Below, piece after piece: positions 15,008 to 24,409 of a stretch of 64,000 nucleotides of DNA. Made by a program: the position numbers and the translations under genes. Positions within the stretch are counted from its first letter, which is position 1. Each line of letters starts with the position of its first letter. The notes beneath the pieces are model-generated. The model was not told the DNA's origin, ran no database searches, and saw only the letters and a list, made by a program, of their open reading frames with translations. This stretch comes from AC-32 sp963788215 (lineage in GTDB: Bacteria; Actinomycetota; Thermoleophilia; Gaiellales; Gaiellaceae), in NCBI GenBank assembly GCA_963788215.1, contig CAWBFX010000010.1, positions 124,001 to 188,000 of the forward strand, given 5' to 3'.

Positions 15008-17284
15008 ATGAAGCGAAGGCTGGCGCTCACGTCCCCGCACCTGGCGGGGCTGGCAATCATCGTCGGGGCGGTTCTCGCCCTCGTCGTGCCCTGTGGGGCG
15101 GCGGCCGACGACTTCTGGATCGGCACGAACGGCCCGCAGGGAGGCGACGTCATCGCCCTGGCTGCGAATGGGACCGAGGTCTTCGCCGGAACTCAGGGCG
15201 GCGGCGTGTTTCGCTCCGCCGACAGCGGCGACACGTGGGCACCTTCGAGCGTCGGGCTCACGGACACCAACGTCCGGGCCCTGACGATCTCCCCTGACGG
15301 GCCTGTCTTCGCCCGGGCAGTCTTCGCCGGTACCTTCAGCGGCGTCTTCCGCTCGACGGACGACGGCGCCAGCTGGACCGCGGTGAGCAACGGGCTGGAC
15401 TGGCCCTTCGTCGACGCGCTCGCCGTCAACGCGGACGGCATCCTCTTCGCAGGCACGACCGAAGGCGGCGGCGTTTATCGCTCGACGGACAACGGCGACT
15501 CGTGGTCCCTGGTCGACGACGGCTTGACGAACACGTACGTCGCAGCGCTGGCGGTCAGCCCGAACGGCGACGTCTACGCGGGGACCTGGGGCGGGGGAGT
15601 TTTCCGCTCGACGGACCTCGGCGACCATTGGAACCCGGTGAACTCGGGCCTGAGCCAGCCGTTCGTTCTCTCGCTGGCCGCGAACCCGAATGGCGATGTG
15701 TTCGCAGGCACCGATTTCGGCAGCGGCGTATTCCGTCTACCGAACGGCTCGGACACGTGGACCGCGATCGACGACGGCCTGACTTCGGGGAACGGCGTCA
15801 ACGCGTTGATCGCGACCTCGACCCACGTCTTCGCCGGCACCTACGGCGACGGTGCCTTCATCTCGGACGACAACGGCGACCACTGGTCGGCGTTCAACGA
15901 CGGGCTCACCGCGCCGTTCGTCCTCTCGTTCGCGATCTCCGACGGGCAGCTCCTCGCAGGCACGTACTTCGGCGGCGGCGTCTTCCGTGCGAACGGGCCG
16001 GGCTGGACCGAGCAGAACAGCGGTCTGGTCGCGACCGACGTGCGGGCGATGGTCACCGACGGGGGAAACCGCGACGTGTTCGCCGGGACCTACGGGGCCG
16101 GTGTGTTCCGCTCCCACGAGGGCCAGAGCTGGGAGAAGGACGACAACGGCCTTGCCGCGCGGTACATCCGAGCGCTGGTCGCGACCCCCTTTGGCCCGAT
16201 CTTCGCGGGCGCGGACTTCGTCGGTGGCGCGGGCGGCGTCTACCGCTCGACCGACGGCGGGACCTCGTGGCAGGACGTCAGCGGTGCGATCACGACGGAC
16301 GTCCGCGCGCTGGCGAGCGCGCCGAACGGCCACGTGTTCGCCGGCACGTACCAGAACGGCGGGGTCTACCGGTCGGTCGACAACGGCGACAGCTGGGCGC
16401 CGGTCGACACGGGTCTGACGTGCGGGAATGTCGTGTCTCTGGCGGTCAATGCAGACGGCGACGTCTTCGCCGGAACCACGGGCTGCGGAGCCGGCGTCTT
16501 CCGCTCGACGGACGACGGAGACCACTGGGAGCTGGTCAACGCGGGGCTCACCTCGACGGACGTCGCCGCGCTCGCCGTTGCCACCAACGGCCATGTGTTC
16601 GCGGGGACCGTCTCCCAGTTCGGGATAGGCGGCGGCGTCTTCCGGTCGACCGACAACGGCGAAGTCTGGACGCCGGCCGGGCTCGACCAGCATGACGTCA
16701 ACGCATTGACGGTCGGGCCGTTCGATCTGCTGTTGGCGGGCGTGGCCGGCGGGGTCTTCGAGTCGTTCAGCGAGGGCGACGCGTGGACCGATGTGAGCGC
16801 GGGCCTGGTCCCGCCCGGCGGGAACGTCTGGGCGCTTGCGACCGACATCGACTACTACGGGTATGCCGCAACAGCAGGCGGCGGCGTGATGCGCTCGGCC
16901 ATGACGGTTGCGCCTCCACCTCCGCCCCCGCCTCCACCGGTTGAGCCGCCGCCTCCGCCGGCGCCCCCGCCACCACCACAGCCGCCGCCACCTCCACCAC
17001 CTCCGCCGCCTCAACCACCTCCGCCCCCGGCGCCGCCGCCGCCCGTGCCCCCGCCGCCGGCGCCCCCTCCACCGCCTCCGCCTCCACCGCGCTGCCATGT
17101 CCCACGCGTGCTCGGTCTGACGCTCCGCCGAGCGAGCCAGCGAATTCGCAGCAGGCACTGCTCGGTCGGACGAATCCGCCGAGCACACTCGAACCGAGTC
17201 GGCCGCGTGATCGCGCAGAGCCCTAGGTCAGGCGCAGTCAAGAGTCGCGGGTTCCCCGTCAAGCTCGTCGTCGGCCGGCGCTAG
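15008..17284 (+). CDS. Secreted BNR/sortilin-like beta-propeller protein with C-terminal PASTA domain
   Basis: A strong AAAGGAGGAG site precedes the ATG. The 758-residue protein has a signal peptide (cleavage near CGAAADD), then about a dozen blades marked by repeated VFAGT...GGGVFRSTDNGDSW units, typical of BNR/YCF48/sortilin propellers. A proline tract of about 60 residues (634-695) leads to a C-terminal PASTA-like domain (HVPRVLGLTLRRASQRI to VIAQSPRSGAVKSRGFPVKL). PASTA domains bind peptidoglycan or muropeptides, so a propeller held at the wall by a rigid Pro spacer is likely. The propeller ligand is unknown. Confidence 0.8.
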   Translation: MKRRLALTSPHLAGLAIIVGAVLALVVPCGAAADDFWIGTNGPQGGDVIALAANGTEVFAGTQGGGVFRSADSGDTWAPSSVGLTDTNVRALTISPDGPVFARAVFAGTFSGVFRSTDDGASWTAVSNGLDWPFVDALAVNADGILFAGTTEGGGVYRSTDNGDSWSLVDDGLTNTYVAALAVSPNGDVYAGTWGGGVFRSTDLGDHWNPVNSGLSQPFVLSLAANPNGDVFAGTDFGSGVFRLPNGSDTWTAIDDGLTSGNGVNALIATSTHVFAGTYGDGAFISDDNGDHWSAFNDGLTAPFVLSFAISDGQLLAGTYFGGGVFRANGPGWTEQNSGLVATDVRAMVTDGGNRDVFAGTYGAGVFRSHEGQSWEKDDNGLAARYIRALVATPFGPIFAGADFVGGAGGVYRSTDGGTSWQDVSGAITTDVRALASAPNGHVFAGTYQNGGVYRSVDNGDSWAPVDTGLTCGNVVSLAVNADGDVFAGTTGCGAGVFRSTDDGDHWELVNAGLTSTDVAALAVATNGHVFAGTVSQFGIGGGVFRSTDNGEVWTPAGLDQHDVNALTVGPFDLLLAGVAGGVFESFSEGDAWTDVSAGLVPPGGNVWALATDIDYYGYAATAGGGVMRSAMTVAPPPPPPPPPVEPPPPPAPPPPPQPPPPPPPPPPQPPPPPAPPPPVPPPPAPPPPPPPPPRCHVPRVLGLTLRRASQRIRSRHCSVGRIRRAHSNRVGRVIAQSPRSGAVKSRGFPVKLVVGRR

Positions 17285-17368
17285 GCGCCGCGGCTCCCAA
17301 CATCACGTAATCCGAACCGCGCTGTGTTCCTGTTTACGTCTGCCCTGAAGCTGGGAAAATGAGCTCCA

Positions 17369-18574
17369 GTGCGCAAGTTGCTCGCTGTCGGTGCGTTCTT
17401 CGTTGCAGCGTGGTCCGGGGCAATCGCAGGCGCGCCGAGCGCCGACGCCGTTTCGACGCACTCGAGCTTCGCCGTCGCCTACCAGATCAATGAAGGTCAT
17501 ACGGGGCTGCAGCAGGACGACCTCCTCAGGCCGCCGCTTACTCGGCGCTGGTCGCATACGTTCTCGTCGAGCATCTCGTATCCGCTCATCGCAGGCGGAA
17601 AGGTCTTCGTCACTGTCCGCAACGTCAGCCAGTACGGCACGACGCTGTACGCGCTGGACGAGCAAACGGGGACGACGGCCTGGTCCCGGCCCATTCCGGG
17701 TACCTACTACTGGTCGAACGCGGCATACGAAGCGGGTCGCGTCTTCGTCGTCAATTTCGACGGCGCCCTGCAGGCGTTCTCCGCGGCGGACGGGAGCACG
17801 ATCTGGGCCAGGCAGCTGCCCGGCCAGTATGCGTTCTCCTCGGCGCCGGTGGCGTCGAACGGAGTCGTCTACCTGGGCGGCGCCGGCTCGGGCGGCACGC
17901 TCTACGCGGTGAGCTCGGCGACGGGGGCCGTCCTCTGGACGCGATCTGTCGAGAACGGCGACAACAGCTCGCCTGCGCTCTCGCCGACGAGCGTCTTCGT
18001 CTCCTATGCAGGTCCCCAGGTGTACGCCTTCAGACGCTCGAACGGCGCCCCGATTTGGCACTACGACAGCGGCTTCGAGGGCGGCGGCGGCAAGACTCCG
18101 GTTTTCGCTCCGGGCATCGGGGTCGTTCCGGGCGCGGGCCGCTTGTACACGCGGGATTTCGGCGGGTCGTACGCCTTCAACGCGCTATCCGGCACGATCG
18201 TCGACACGTTCGGCTCCGTCACGGCACCTGCGTTCGCGAACGGGACCGGCCTTTTCCTCTACAACGGGGCCCTCGAGGCGAGAGACGCGGTCAGCGGGTT
18301 ATTGCGTTGGAGCTTCACCGGCGACGGCGAGCTCAGCTCGGCTCCGATCGTCGTCAAGAATCAGGCTGGGACGTACGTCTACGAGGGGTCGTCGGCCGGG
18401 ATGCTCTACGCGCTGAACCTGTCCGACGGATCCGTCGCCTGGAGCGACTACGTCGGAGCCGGGATTCCCTCGCCGGATGAGCAAAACGTCTCTCAGCCGC
18501 TGACGGGGCTTGCGGCCGGCGAGGGCCTGCTCGTAGTTCCCGCCGGCAACATTCTCGTCGCGTACGGAGACTGA
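17369..18574 (+). CDS. Secreted PQQ-like (BamB-type) beta-propeller protein
   Basis: The 401-residue protein starts at GTG with a signal peptide (KLLAVGAFFVAAWSGAIAGAPSADA). It consists of PQQ-enzyme-like repeats such as LYALDEQTGTTAWSRPIPG, LQAFSAADGSTIWARQLPG, LYAVSSATGAVLWTRSVENG and LYALNLSDGSVAWSDYV, each contributing a Trp-ended strand as in BamB or quinoprotein propellers. No catalytic calcium or PQQ-binding residues of a dehydrogenase are evident, so a structural or binding role outside the membrane is more likely. It follows another secreted propeller gene, but with its own 84-base gap, which includes GTTT and, 15 bases on, GGGAAA, a weak SigB-like pair. Confidence 0.75.
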   Translation: MRKLLAVGAFFVAAWSGAIAGAPSADAVSTHSSFAVAYQINEGHTGLQQDDLLRPPLTRRWSHTFSSSISYPLIAGGKVFVTVRNVSQYGTTLYALDEQTGTTAWSRPIPGTYYWSNAAYEAGRVFVVNFDGALQAFSAADGSTIWARQLPGQYAFSSAPVASNGVVYLGGAGSGGTLYAVSSATGAVLWTRSVENGDNSSPALSPTSVFVSYAGPQVYAFRRSNGAPIWHYDSGFEGGGGKTPVFAPGIGVVPGAGRLYTRDFGGSYAFNALSGTIVDTFGSVTAPAFANGTGLFLYNGALEARDAVSGLLRWSFTGDGELSSAPIVVKNQAGTYVYEGSSAGMLYALNLSDGSVAWSDYVGAGIPSPDEQNVSQPLTGLAAGEGLLVVPAGNILVAYGD

Positions 18575-18594
18575 GGACGGGGCTCCCGGGTCAG

Positions 18595-18666
18595 TGCCCC
18601 CGGCAAGAATCGAACTTGCGCACGCGGTTTAGGAAACCGCTGCTCTATCCACTGAGCTACGGGGGC
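18595..18666 (-). tRNA. tRNA-Arg (anticodon CCT)
   Basis: The minus strand folds into a full cloverleaf: a 7-bp acceptor stem GCCCCCG/CGGGGGC with discriminator A, a D arm GCTC...GAGC, an anticodon arm GCGGT-TTCCTAA-ACCGC with anticodon CCT, a short variable loop and a T arm GCAAG-TTCGATT-CTTGC. CCA is not encoded. Length is 72 nt. It reads AGG codons. Confidence 0.95.
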
Positions 18667-18713
18667 TCGAGGCGGAAGGGTAGCGCTGGGCATAACGGGG
18701 TACACCGCCGCCC

Positions 18714-19730
18714 ATGAAGCTTCTCAACAGACACAAAGACGAGACGCAAGAAGACACCAACGAGCGGCCGCTGCCCGACGAGGCGCCCGAGCCGCAGCCC
18801 GAGCACGACGAGCCGCGGCTCGAAGACCCGAGCCCGACGCAGCTTTCCAAACGCGACTACCTGGCGATCGTCAAGCGCGGCTTCAAGGAGTTCAACGAAG
18901 ACCACATGACGAACATCGCTGCGGCGCTCGCCTACTACGCGTTCCTGGCGATTCCGGCGGCGCTGCTGCTCGCCGTCGGCCTCTTCGGCCTGTTCGCGGG
19001 CCCCGACGCGATCACCACCGTGATCGACAAGCTGAACGGGATCGTTCCCGCGCAGGCGACGCAGCTCCTCGAGCAGAGCCTGAAGAACCTGACGAACAAC
19101 CGCGGGACGAGCATCACCGTCCTCGCCGTCGGTGGTGCGCTCGCGCTCTGGTCGGTGACGGGCGCGATGCAGAACGTGATGTGGGCGCTCAACATCGCCT
19201 ACGACCGCGACGAGGGGCGCGGCTTCGTCAAGCGGCGGCTGATCGCGCTCTGGATGGTCGTGTTCGCGCTGATCGGCTTCATGCTCGCGTTCGGCGTCCT
19301 CGTCCTCGGGCCGCAGCTGTCGACGTGGATCGGCGATGCCTCCGGCGCCAAGACGCCGGTTAAGATCGCGTGGTACATCGCCGAGTGGCCGCTGCTGATC
19401 GCCGGGCTGCTGCTCGTCTTCGCTGCGATCATGTATTACGGCCCGAACGTCGAGCACCCGCGCTGGCAGTTCCTGAGCTTCGGCGCCTTTTTCTCACTCG
19501 CCGTCTGGCTCATCGCCTCCGGGGCATTCGCGTTCTATGCAAGCCGGTTCGGCTCCTACAACAAGACCTGGGGCTCGCTGGCGGCCGTCGTCGTGATGCT
19601 GACCTGGCTGTGGCTGAGCGCCGTGGCCCTGCTGCTCGGCGCGGAGATCAACTCCGAGGCCGAGCGAAGCCGCGAGCTGCGGCAGGGCGAGCCCGCCGAG
19701 GTCGAGCTGCAGGCGCCTGCGAAGGCCTGA
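18714..19730 (+). CDS. YihY/BrkB family inner-membrane protein
   Basis: The 338-residue protein has a charged Asp/Glu/Pro-rich cytoplasmic head (about 50 residues) and then six transmembrane segments. Conserved family features are LAYYAFLAIPAALLLAVGLFG, LWSVTGAMQNVMWALNIAY, and the last pair of helices with FYASRFGSYNKTWGSLAAVV and LTWLWLSAVALLLGAEIN. This is the YihY/virulence factor BrkB (formerly RNase BN) family, which has no settled biochemical role. The gene is immediately followed by the convergent SGNH-hydrolase gene. Confidence 0.88.
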   Translation: MKLLNRHKDETQEDTNERPLPDEAPEPQPEHDEPRLEDPSPTQLSKRDYLAIVKRGFKEFNEDHMTNIAAALAYYAFLAIPAALLLAVGLFGLFAGPDAITTVIDKLNGIVPAQATQLLEQSLKNLTNNRGTSITVLAVGGALALWSVTGAMQNVMWALNIAYDRDEGRGFVKRRLIALWMVVFALIGFMLAFGVLVLGPQLSTWIGDASGAKTPVKIAWYIAEWPLLIAGLLLVFAAIMYYGPNVEHPRWQFLSFGAFFSLAVWLIASGAFAFYASRFGSYNKTWGSLAAVVVMLTWLWLSAVALLLGAEINSEAERSRELRQGEPAEVELQAPAKA

Positions 19731-19731
19731 C

Positions 19732-22700
19732 TCAGCCGGCCTTGTAGGCGGCGGCGACCGTGACGTTCGCGGTGGAGCCCGCGCCTGCGGACCACGTCCC
19801 GTTGACGGGCTTCGTGCCGGCAGTCGAGTCGATGCGATAGACGGAGGTCGAGTACTCGTTGAACCACTGGTCGCCGAAGTCGTGCATCTCGATGTTCGGA
19901 GCGGCGGGAGTGCTCGTCGCGCTCCTGTCGATGCCGCTCCAGCCCAGGATGACGTCGTTCGCCGTGGTCGTCGTGACGCCGGCGGTCCAGGCGCCGACGC
20001 CGCCCTGGGTGTTCGTCCCGGTCCCGTCGAGGGCCGCTGTCGATGCGATTCCGGTGAACGAAGACGCCGCCATCAGGCCGTGTCCCACCGAGCCGGAGAA
20101 GGTGGCCGTGATAGGCGTGCCGGACGCCAGCCCGCTCGGCGCGTAGGCCGAGGCGATCGCGCCGTGGTTGCTGCTCGCGTCCCTCGCCTGGACGTCGACG
20201 CTCCAGGTGAGCCCGCCACCGCTGACCGACGTGAGCGTGCGCGTGGCGTTGTTCCACGTGACCAACACGAAGACGCGCGCGCGCGCGGCGGCGGCCGCTG
20301 TCGTGGTCAGCTTCATCGTCGTGCTCCCGATGTTCTCGTGGAACGTCCCCAGGCTCTTGTCGAACGTGATGGCGCTGTTGGTGCCGGTGCCGCTCAAAGC
20401 AAGCGTCTGCGTCGAGCCGGGCGCGTCGTCAGTGATCGTCACCTGGGCGACCCGGCTGCCCTGCGCGCTCGGGGTGAAGGTCGCCGAGATGGTGCAGGTC
20501 GCGTTCACGGCCAGGCTGGCGGGGCAGCTGTTCGAGGAGCTGAAGTCGGAGGAGTTGAGACCGCCGAGCGTGATCGAGGAGATCGCAAGCGGCGCCGTCC
20601 CGGAATTACGCAGGGTCGCGCTCTGGGGAGCGCTGGTCGTCCCTGCAGCTGCGAGCCGAAGGCGAGGGCGGTCGGTGTGAGCGTGACCGCAGGCTGCGTG
20701 CCGGTGCCGCTCAGGGAGATGCTCTGCGGATTGTCGGGAGCGTCGTCTGTGACGGTGACGCTCGCCGGCCGCGAGCCCGTCGCGCTCGGCAGGAAGGAGG
20801 CGCTGATCGTGCAGCTCGCTCCGGCGGCCAGCGTCTGCGGAGCGAGCGGGCAGTCGTTCGAAGAGCCGTAGTCGCCCGGATAGCTGCCGCCGAGCGCGAT
20901 CGAGGAGATCGTGAGCGCGGCGCTGCCGCTGTTTCGCAGCGAGACCGTCTGGGGCGTGCTCTGGGTGCCGACCCGCTGCGAGCCGAAGGCGAGGCTCGTG
21001 GGGGTGAGGGTTACGGCAGGTGCCGGGTTCGTCCCGGTCCCGCTGAGCATGAGCGACTGCTGCCCGCTTCCGGCGTTGTCGCTCACGTCGACCTCGGCGG
21101 TGCGCGTGCCCGTGCCGGCCGGGGCGAAGGTGACGGAGATCGTGCAGGACTGGTTCGCGGCGAGGCTGCCGAGGCAGTTGTCCGACTCGCGGAACTCCGT
21201 TGCGTTGGTCCCCGAGACGCTGACGCCGGTGATCGCCAGATCGCCGCTGCCGGTGTTCGTCAGCGTGGTCGTCTGGACGGCGCTCGTCGTCCCCACAAGC
21301 TGGGATGGGAAGGTCAGGCTCGTCGGGTTGAGGGTCGCCACCGGCGCGGGTGGAACGCCGGTGCCGCTCAAAGCAAGCGTCTGCGTCGAGCCGGGCGCGT
21401 CGTCAGTGATCGTCACCTGGGCGACCCGGCTGCCCTGCGCGCTCGGGGTGAAGGTCGCCGAGATGGTGCAGGTCGCGTTCACGGCCAGGCTGGCGGGGCA
21501 GCTGTTCGAGGAGCTGAAGTCGGAGGAGTTGAGACCGCCGAGCGTGATCGAGGAGATCGCAAGCGGCGCCGTCCCGGAATTACGCAGGGTCGCGCTCTGG
21601 GGAGCGCTGGTCGTCCCCTGCAGCTGCGAGCCGAAGGCGAGGGCGGTCGGTGTGAGCGTGACCGCAGGCTGCGTGCCGGTGCCGCTCAGGGAGATGCTCT
21701 GCGGATTGTCGGGAGCGTCGTCTGTGACGGTGACGCTCGCCGGCCGCGAGCCCGTCGCGCTCGGCAGGAAGGAGGCGCTGATCGTGCAGCTCGCTCCGGC
21801 GGCCAGCGTCTGCGGAGCGAGCGGGCAGTCGTTCGAAGAGCCGTAGTCGCCCGGATAGCTGCCGCCGAGCGCGATCGAGGAGATCGTGAGCGCGGCGCTG
21901 CCGCTGTTTCGCAGCGAGACCGTCTGGGGCGTGCTCTGGGTGCCGACCCGCTGCGAGCCGAAGGCGAGGCTCGTGGGGGTGAGGGTTACGGCGGGCCCCG
22001 AGGCGGCGGCGTACACGTTGGCGAGCATCGCGTTCGCCCACTGCTGCCGATAGGCGCCGTAGCCGGCGGTCGACGGATGGAGGTTGTCGCTCCCGATCAG
22101 GCTCTGGTTGTTCGAGAAGAACGTCCAGAGGTCAGGGCCGTGGACGATCTGCGGGTAAGCCGCATAGAGCGCCTGGATCTTGGCGTTGAACCCCGGCCCG
22201 CAGCTCTGCACGTTCGCCGTCCGGGCCCACGGGATCGTCGGAACGACGGGAGTCTTGCCCGCGGCGAGGACGGCCTGGACCATCGTGACGTAGCTGTTGT
22301 AGAACGTCGTCGTGTTGCCGCAGGCGTTCGCGTCATTCGTCCCGTACGCGAGCCCGACGTACTTCCCCGGGAACGCGGTGAGCCACGCCGCCATGTGCTG
22401 AGCGCCGTCGGTGGACCACAGCCCCCAGATCCCGCCGTCCTCGTAGGCCGGATAGTTGCCGGGTCGGCTCGCGTTGATCAACTGGGCGAAGTTGCCGACC
22501 GTGCTGCCGTCCGAGTAGTGGAACATCCCGTCCTCGGTGACGGAGTCGCCGTAGAAGATCCAGCTGTCCTGGGCGCCCTGGCTCGCGTCGTGCACGTCGA
22601 GGTTGATCGCGGCGTTGCTGTTGCCGGAAGAACCGTCGCCGGCCGTGATGTTCAGCCGGACCCAGTTGTAGCCCGTGAGGTCGACCAGCTGAGAACGCGA

Positions 22701-23141
22701 GTGGTAGCGGTTGCCGCTGACCGTCGCCAGGGTCACCCAACCGGACGTGGGTGCTCCGGTGCCGCCCGGCGCGGGATTGGCGTCGATCGTGTAATCGCGA
22801 AGGTTGTTGTAGGCGACGTCACCGACGACGGTGTGGTCGTAAGGCGAGGTCGCGGGGTCGTTGTACCAGGCGACGATCACCTGGTGGCGCTGCGCAACGG
22901 GCACCCGTGAAAGGTCGAGCGCGAGCCAGCCCGGGATCGTCCCGCGCCAGTTGGTCCCGTACGACGAGTCGTTCGCATACGTCGCGGGATAGATCTGCGA
23001 CGAGGCGTAGACAGGGGCGCCCCGGCTGATCAAGGGCATCGGCGCGGGAGACGCGGCCGCGTTCGAGCCGGTCTCCGCGCCGCCGACCGTAAGGGCTGCG
23101 AGCAGGACGACCCCGGAAGCGGCAAGCCGTCCGCGACGCAT
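19732..23141 (-). CDS. Secreted SGNH hydrolase with five ASH-like (choice-of-anchor D) domains, frameshifted as sequenced
   Basis: The corrected protein is about 1136 residues. A signal peptide (to about 28) precedes a jelly-roll-like domain. An SGNH/GDSL-type hydrolase follows, with the serine block IFYGDSVTEDG and the DNLHPSTAGYGAY His block. Five roughly 105-residue immunoglobulin-like ASH/choice-of-anchor D repeats follow, each ending in SLSGTGT-like turns. A C-terminal 170-residue domain (ITFDKSLGTFHENIG to VAAAYKAG) ends the protein. The fifth repeat is broken at 20641: CCC replaces the CCCC of the otherwise identical second repeat, so a base is missing. It is probably a surface esterase acting on acylated glycans. 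Confidence 0.8.
20383..21017. repeat. 635-bp direct repeat, copy A (intragenic ASH-domain pair)
   Basis: Reading both copies base by base, 20383-21017 equals 21357-21992 except for one missing C at 20641. The unit covers nearly two ASH-like domains. The near-identity implies a very recent duplication or gene conversion. Confidence 0.9.
21357..21992. repeat. 636-bp direct repeat, copy B (intragenic ASH-domain pair)
   Basis: This is the intact partner of the repeat at 20383-21017. It is separated from copy A by about 340 bases that encode a single diverged ASH-like domain. Confidence 0.9.
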
Positions 23142-23195
23142 GCCACCACCCTGTCACAGTCGAGCCGCGCGTGTGTCTAGGGTTTCGCCCGCGCG

Positions 23196-24272
23196 CTAGC
23201 CGCTCGCGCTCGCAGGCCGATCGGCGAGCGTCAGCGTGACGGTGTGGCTCTGGCCGTCGCGCTCGTAGGTGACGCTCACGCTGTCGCCGGGCTTGTGGGC
23301 GCTGATCGCGCTCGCGAGCTCGTCCGAGGTCGAGACCGGGGTGCCGGCGAGAGAGGTGACCACGTCGCCGGTCTTCAGGCCGGCCTTCGCGGCCGGAGTC
23401 CCGGGGCGAACCCCTGCGATCCGCGCGGTCACGCCGGTCGGCGAGAGCGAGACGCCGAGGTAGGCGTGCTCGGCCTTGCCGCTCGAGATCAGCTGCGAGA
23501 CGACCGAGTGGATGGTGTTGACCGGGATCGCGAAGCCCACGCCCTCGTTGCCGCCGGAGTCGCTGCGGATCTGCGAGTTCATGCCGACCACGTGACCCTC
23601 GGTGTCGAGGAGCGGGCCGCCGGAGTTGCCGTGGTTGATCGCGGCGTCGGTCTGGATCGAGTCCGGGATCGTGAAGTGGGTGAGCCCCTCGATCGACCGG
23701 TGCAGCGCGCTCACGATGCCGCTCGTGACTGTCTCGGAGAGGCCGAACGGCGAGCCGATCGCGACCACGCCGTCACCGACCTCGAGCTTGCTCGAGTCGC
23801 CGACGGTGAGCGGGAAGAGCTGCGAGTCGGGCGCGGAGACGTGGACGACCGCAATGTCGGTCGACGGGTCTGCGCCGACCAGCGTCGCGCGGTACGTCTT
23901 GCCGTTCCAGAACTGAACCGAGATCGACTTGGCGCCGGCCGCGACGTGGGCGTTCGTGACGATGTCGCCGTCGGCGTTGTAGACCCAGCCCGAGCCCTGC
24001 GCCTGCTGCGTCTGCGAGCCGCCGAACGGGCTCGAGCCCTGCGTCGAGACGGTGATCTGGACGACGCCCTTGTAGGCGCCCCGGTAGATCTGCGGGATCG
24101 AGAGCGGGCTCGTGGTCGAGGCCGGCTGGGAGTCCTTCACCGTCACCGGCTGGGCGGCCGGCTTCGACTGGCTCGGCGCGAAGGCCGCGTAAAGGAGCGC
24201 CCCGCCGCCCGCGCCAAGGCAGAGAACTGCCAGGAGGGAGGCTATGAGGGAGGGTTTCGGGCGGCGGGACAT
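23196..24272 (-). CDS. htrA: HtrA/DegP-like membrane-anchored serine protease with PDZ domain
   Basis: The 358-residue protein has an N-terminal membrane anchor (about residues 9-32), a trypsin-like domain with the triad His109 (TNAHV), Asp139 (STDIAVV) and Ser217 (HGNSGGP), and one PDZ domain (about 265-350, VRPGTPAAKAGLKTGDVVTSL). It faces outside the membrane and should degrade or refold damaged envelope proteins. It diverges from an mprAB-like two-component pair across 137 bases carrying four 11-bp direct repeats. In mycobacteria MprAB controls the HtrA protease PepD, so joint control here is likely. Confidence 0.92.
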   Translation of the reverse strand: MSRRPKPSLIASLLAVLCLGAGGGALLYAAFAPSQSKPAAQPVTVKDSQPASTTSPLSIPQIYRGAYKGVVQITVSTQGSSPFGGSQTQQAQGSGWVYNADGDIVTNAHVAAGAKSISVQFWNGKTYRATLVGADPSTDIAVVHVSAPDSQLFPLTVGDSSKLEVGDGVVAIGSPFGLSETVTSGIVSALHRSIEGLTHFTIPDSIQTDAAINHGNSGGPLLDTEGHVVGMNSQIRSDSGGNEGVGFAIPVNTIHSVVSQLISSGKAEHAYLGVSLSPTGVTARIAGVRPGTPAAKAGLKTGDVVTSLAGTPVSTSDELASAISAHKPGDSVSVTYERDGQSHTVTLTLADRPASASG

Positions 24273-24326
24273 CTGGGAGTGACATGCTCCTTTCGGGTTC
24301 GGTCGAGAAGCAATACACCGGTCCCG

Positions 24327-24366
24327 CCTAAGACGGACCTGAAACCAGGCTAAGAACTGGCTAAGA
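24327..24366. promoter_or_regulatory. Four 11-bp direct repeats (TCTYAGS-N4) between htrA and the two-component genes
   Basis: On the htrA coding strand the repeats read TCTTAGC-N4-TCTTAGC-N4-TTTCAGG-N4-TCTTAGG, at plus-strand positions 24360, 24349, 24338 and 24327, an exact 11-base period. One-turn direct repeats are the normal binding sites of OmpR/PhoB-type response regulators, and the divergent gene encodes one. The same array precedes the gene at 27822. Confidence 0.75.
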
Positions 24367-24409
24367 ACGCGATGCGCTTTTCAGGAAGTTCTCAGAGTAG
24401 CCACGCACA

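Noticed and set aside
16900..17100. Gly/Ala-rich minus-strand frames and a possible CRISPR-like repeat at the CCN tract
   Set aside because: They are the complement of a proline-codon tract in a real gene; there are no spacers or repeat units of uniform length.
20383..21992. Long direct repeat as an insertion sequence or integrated element
   Set aside because: The repeat is in frame with the ASH-like domains and contains no transposase or terminal inverted repeats.
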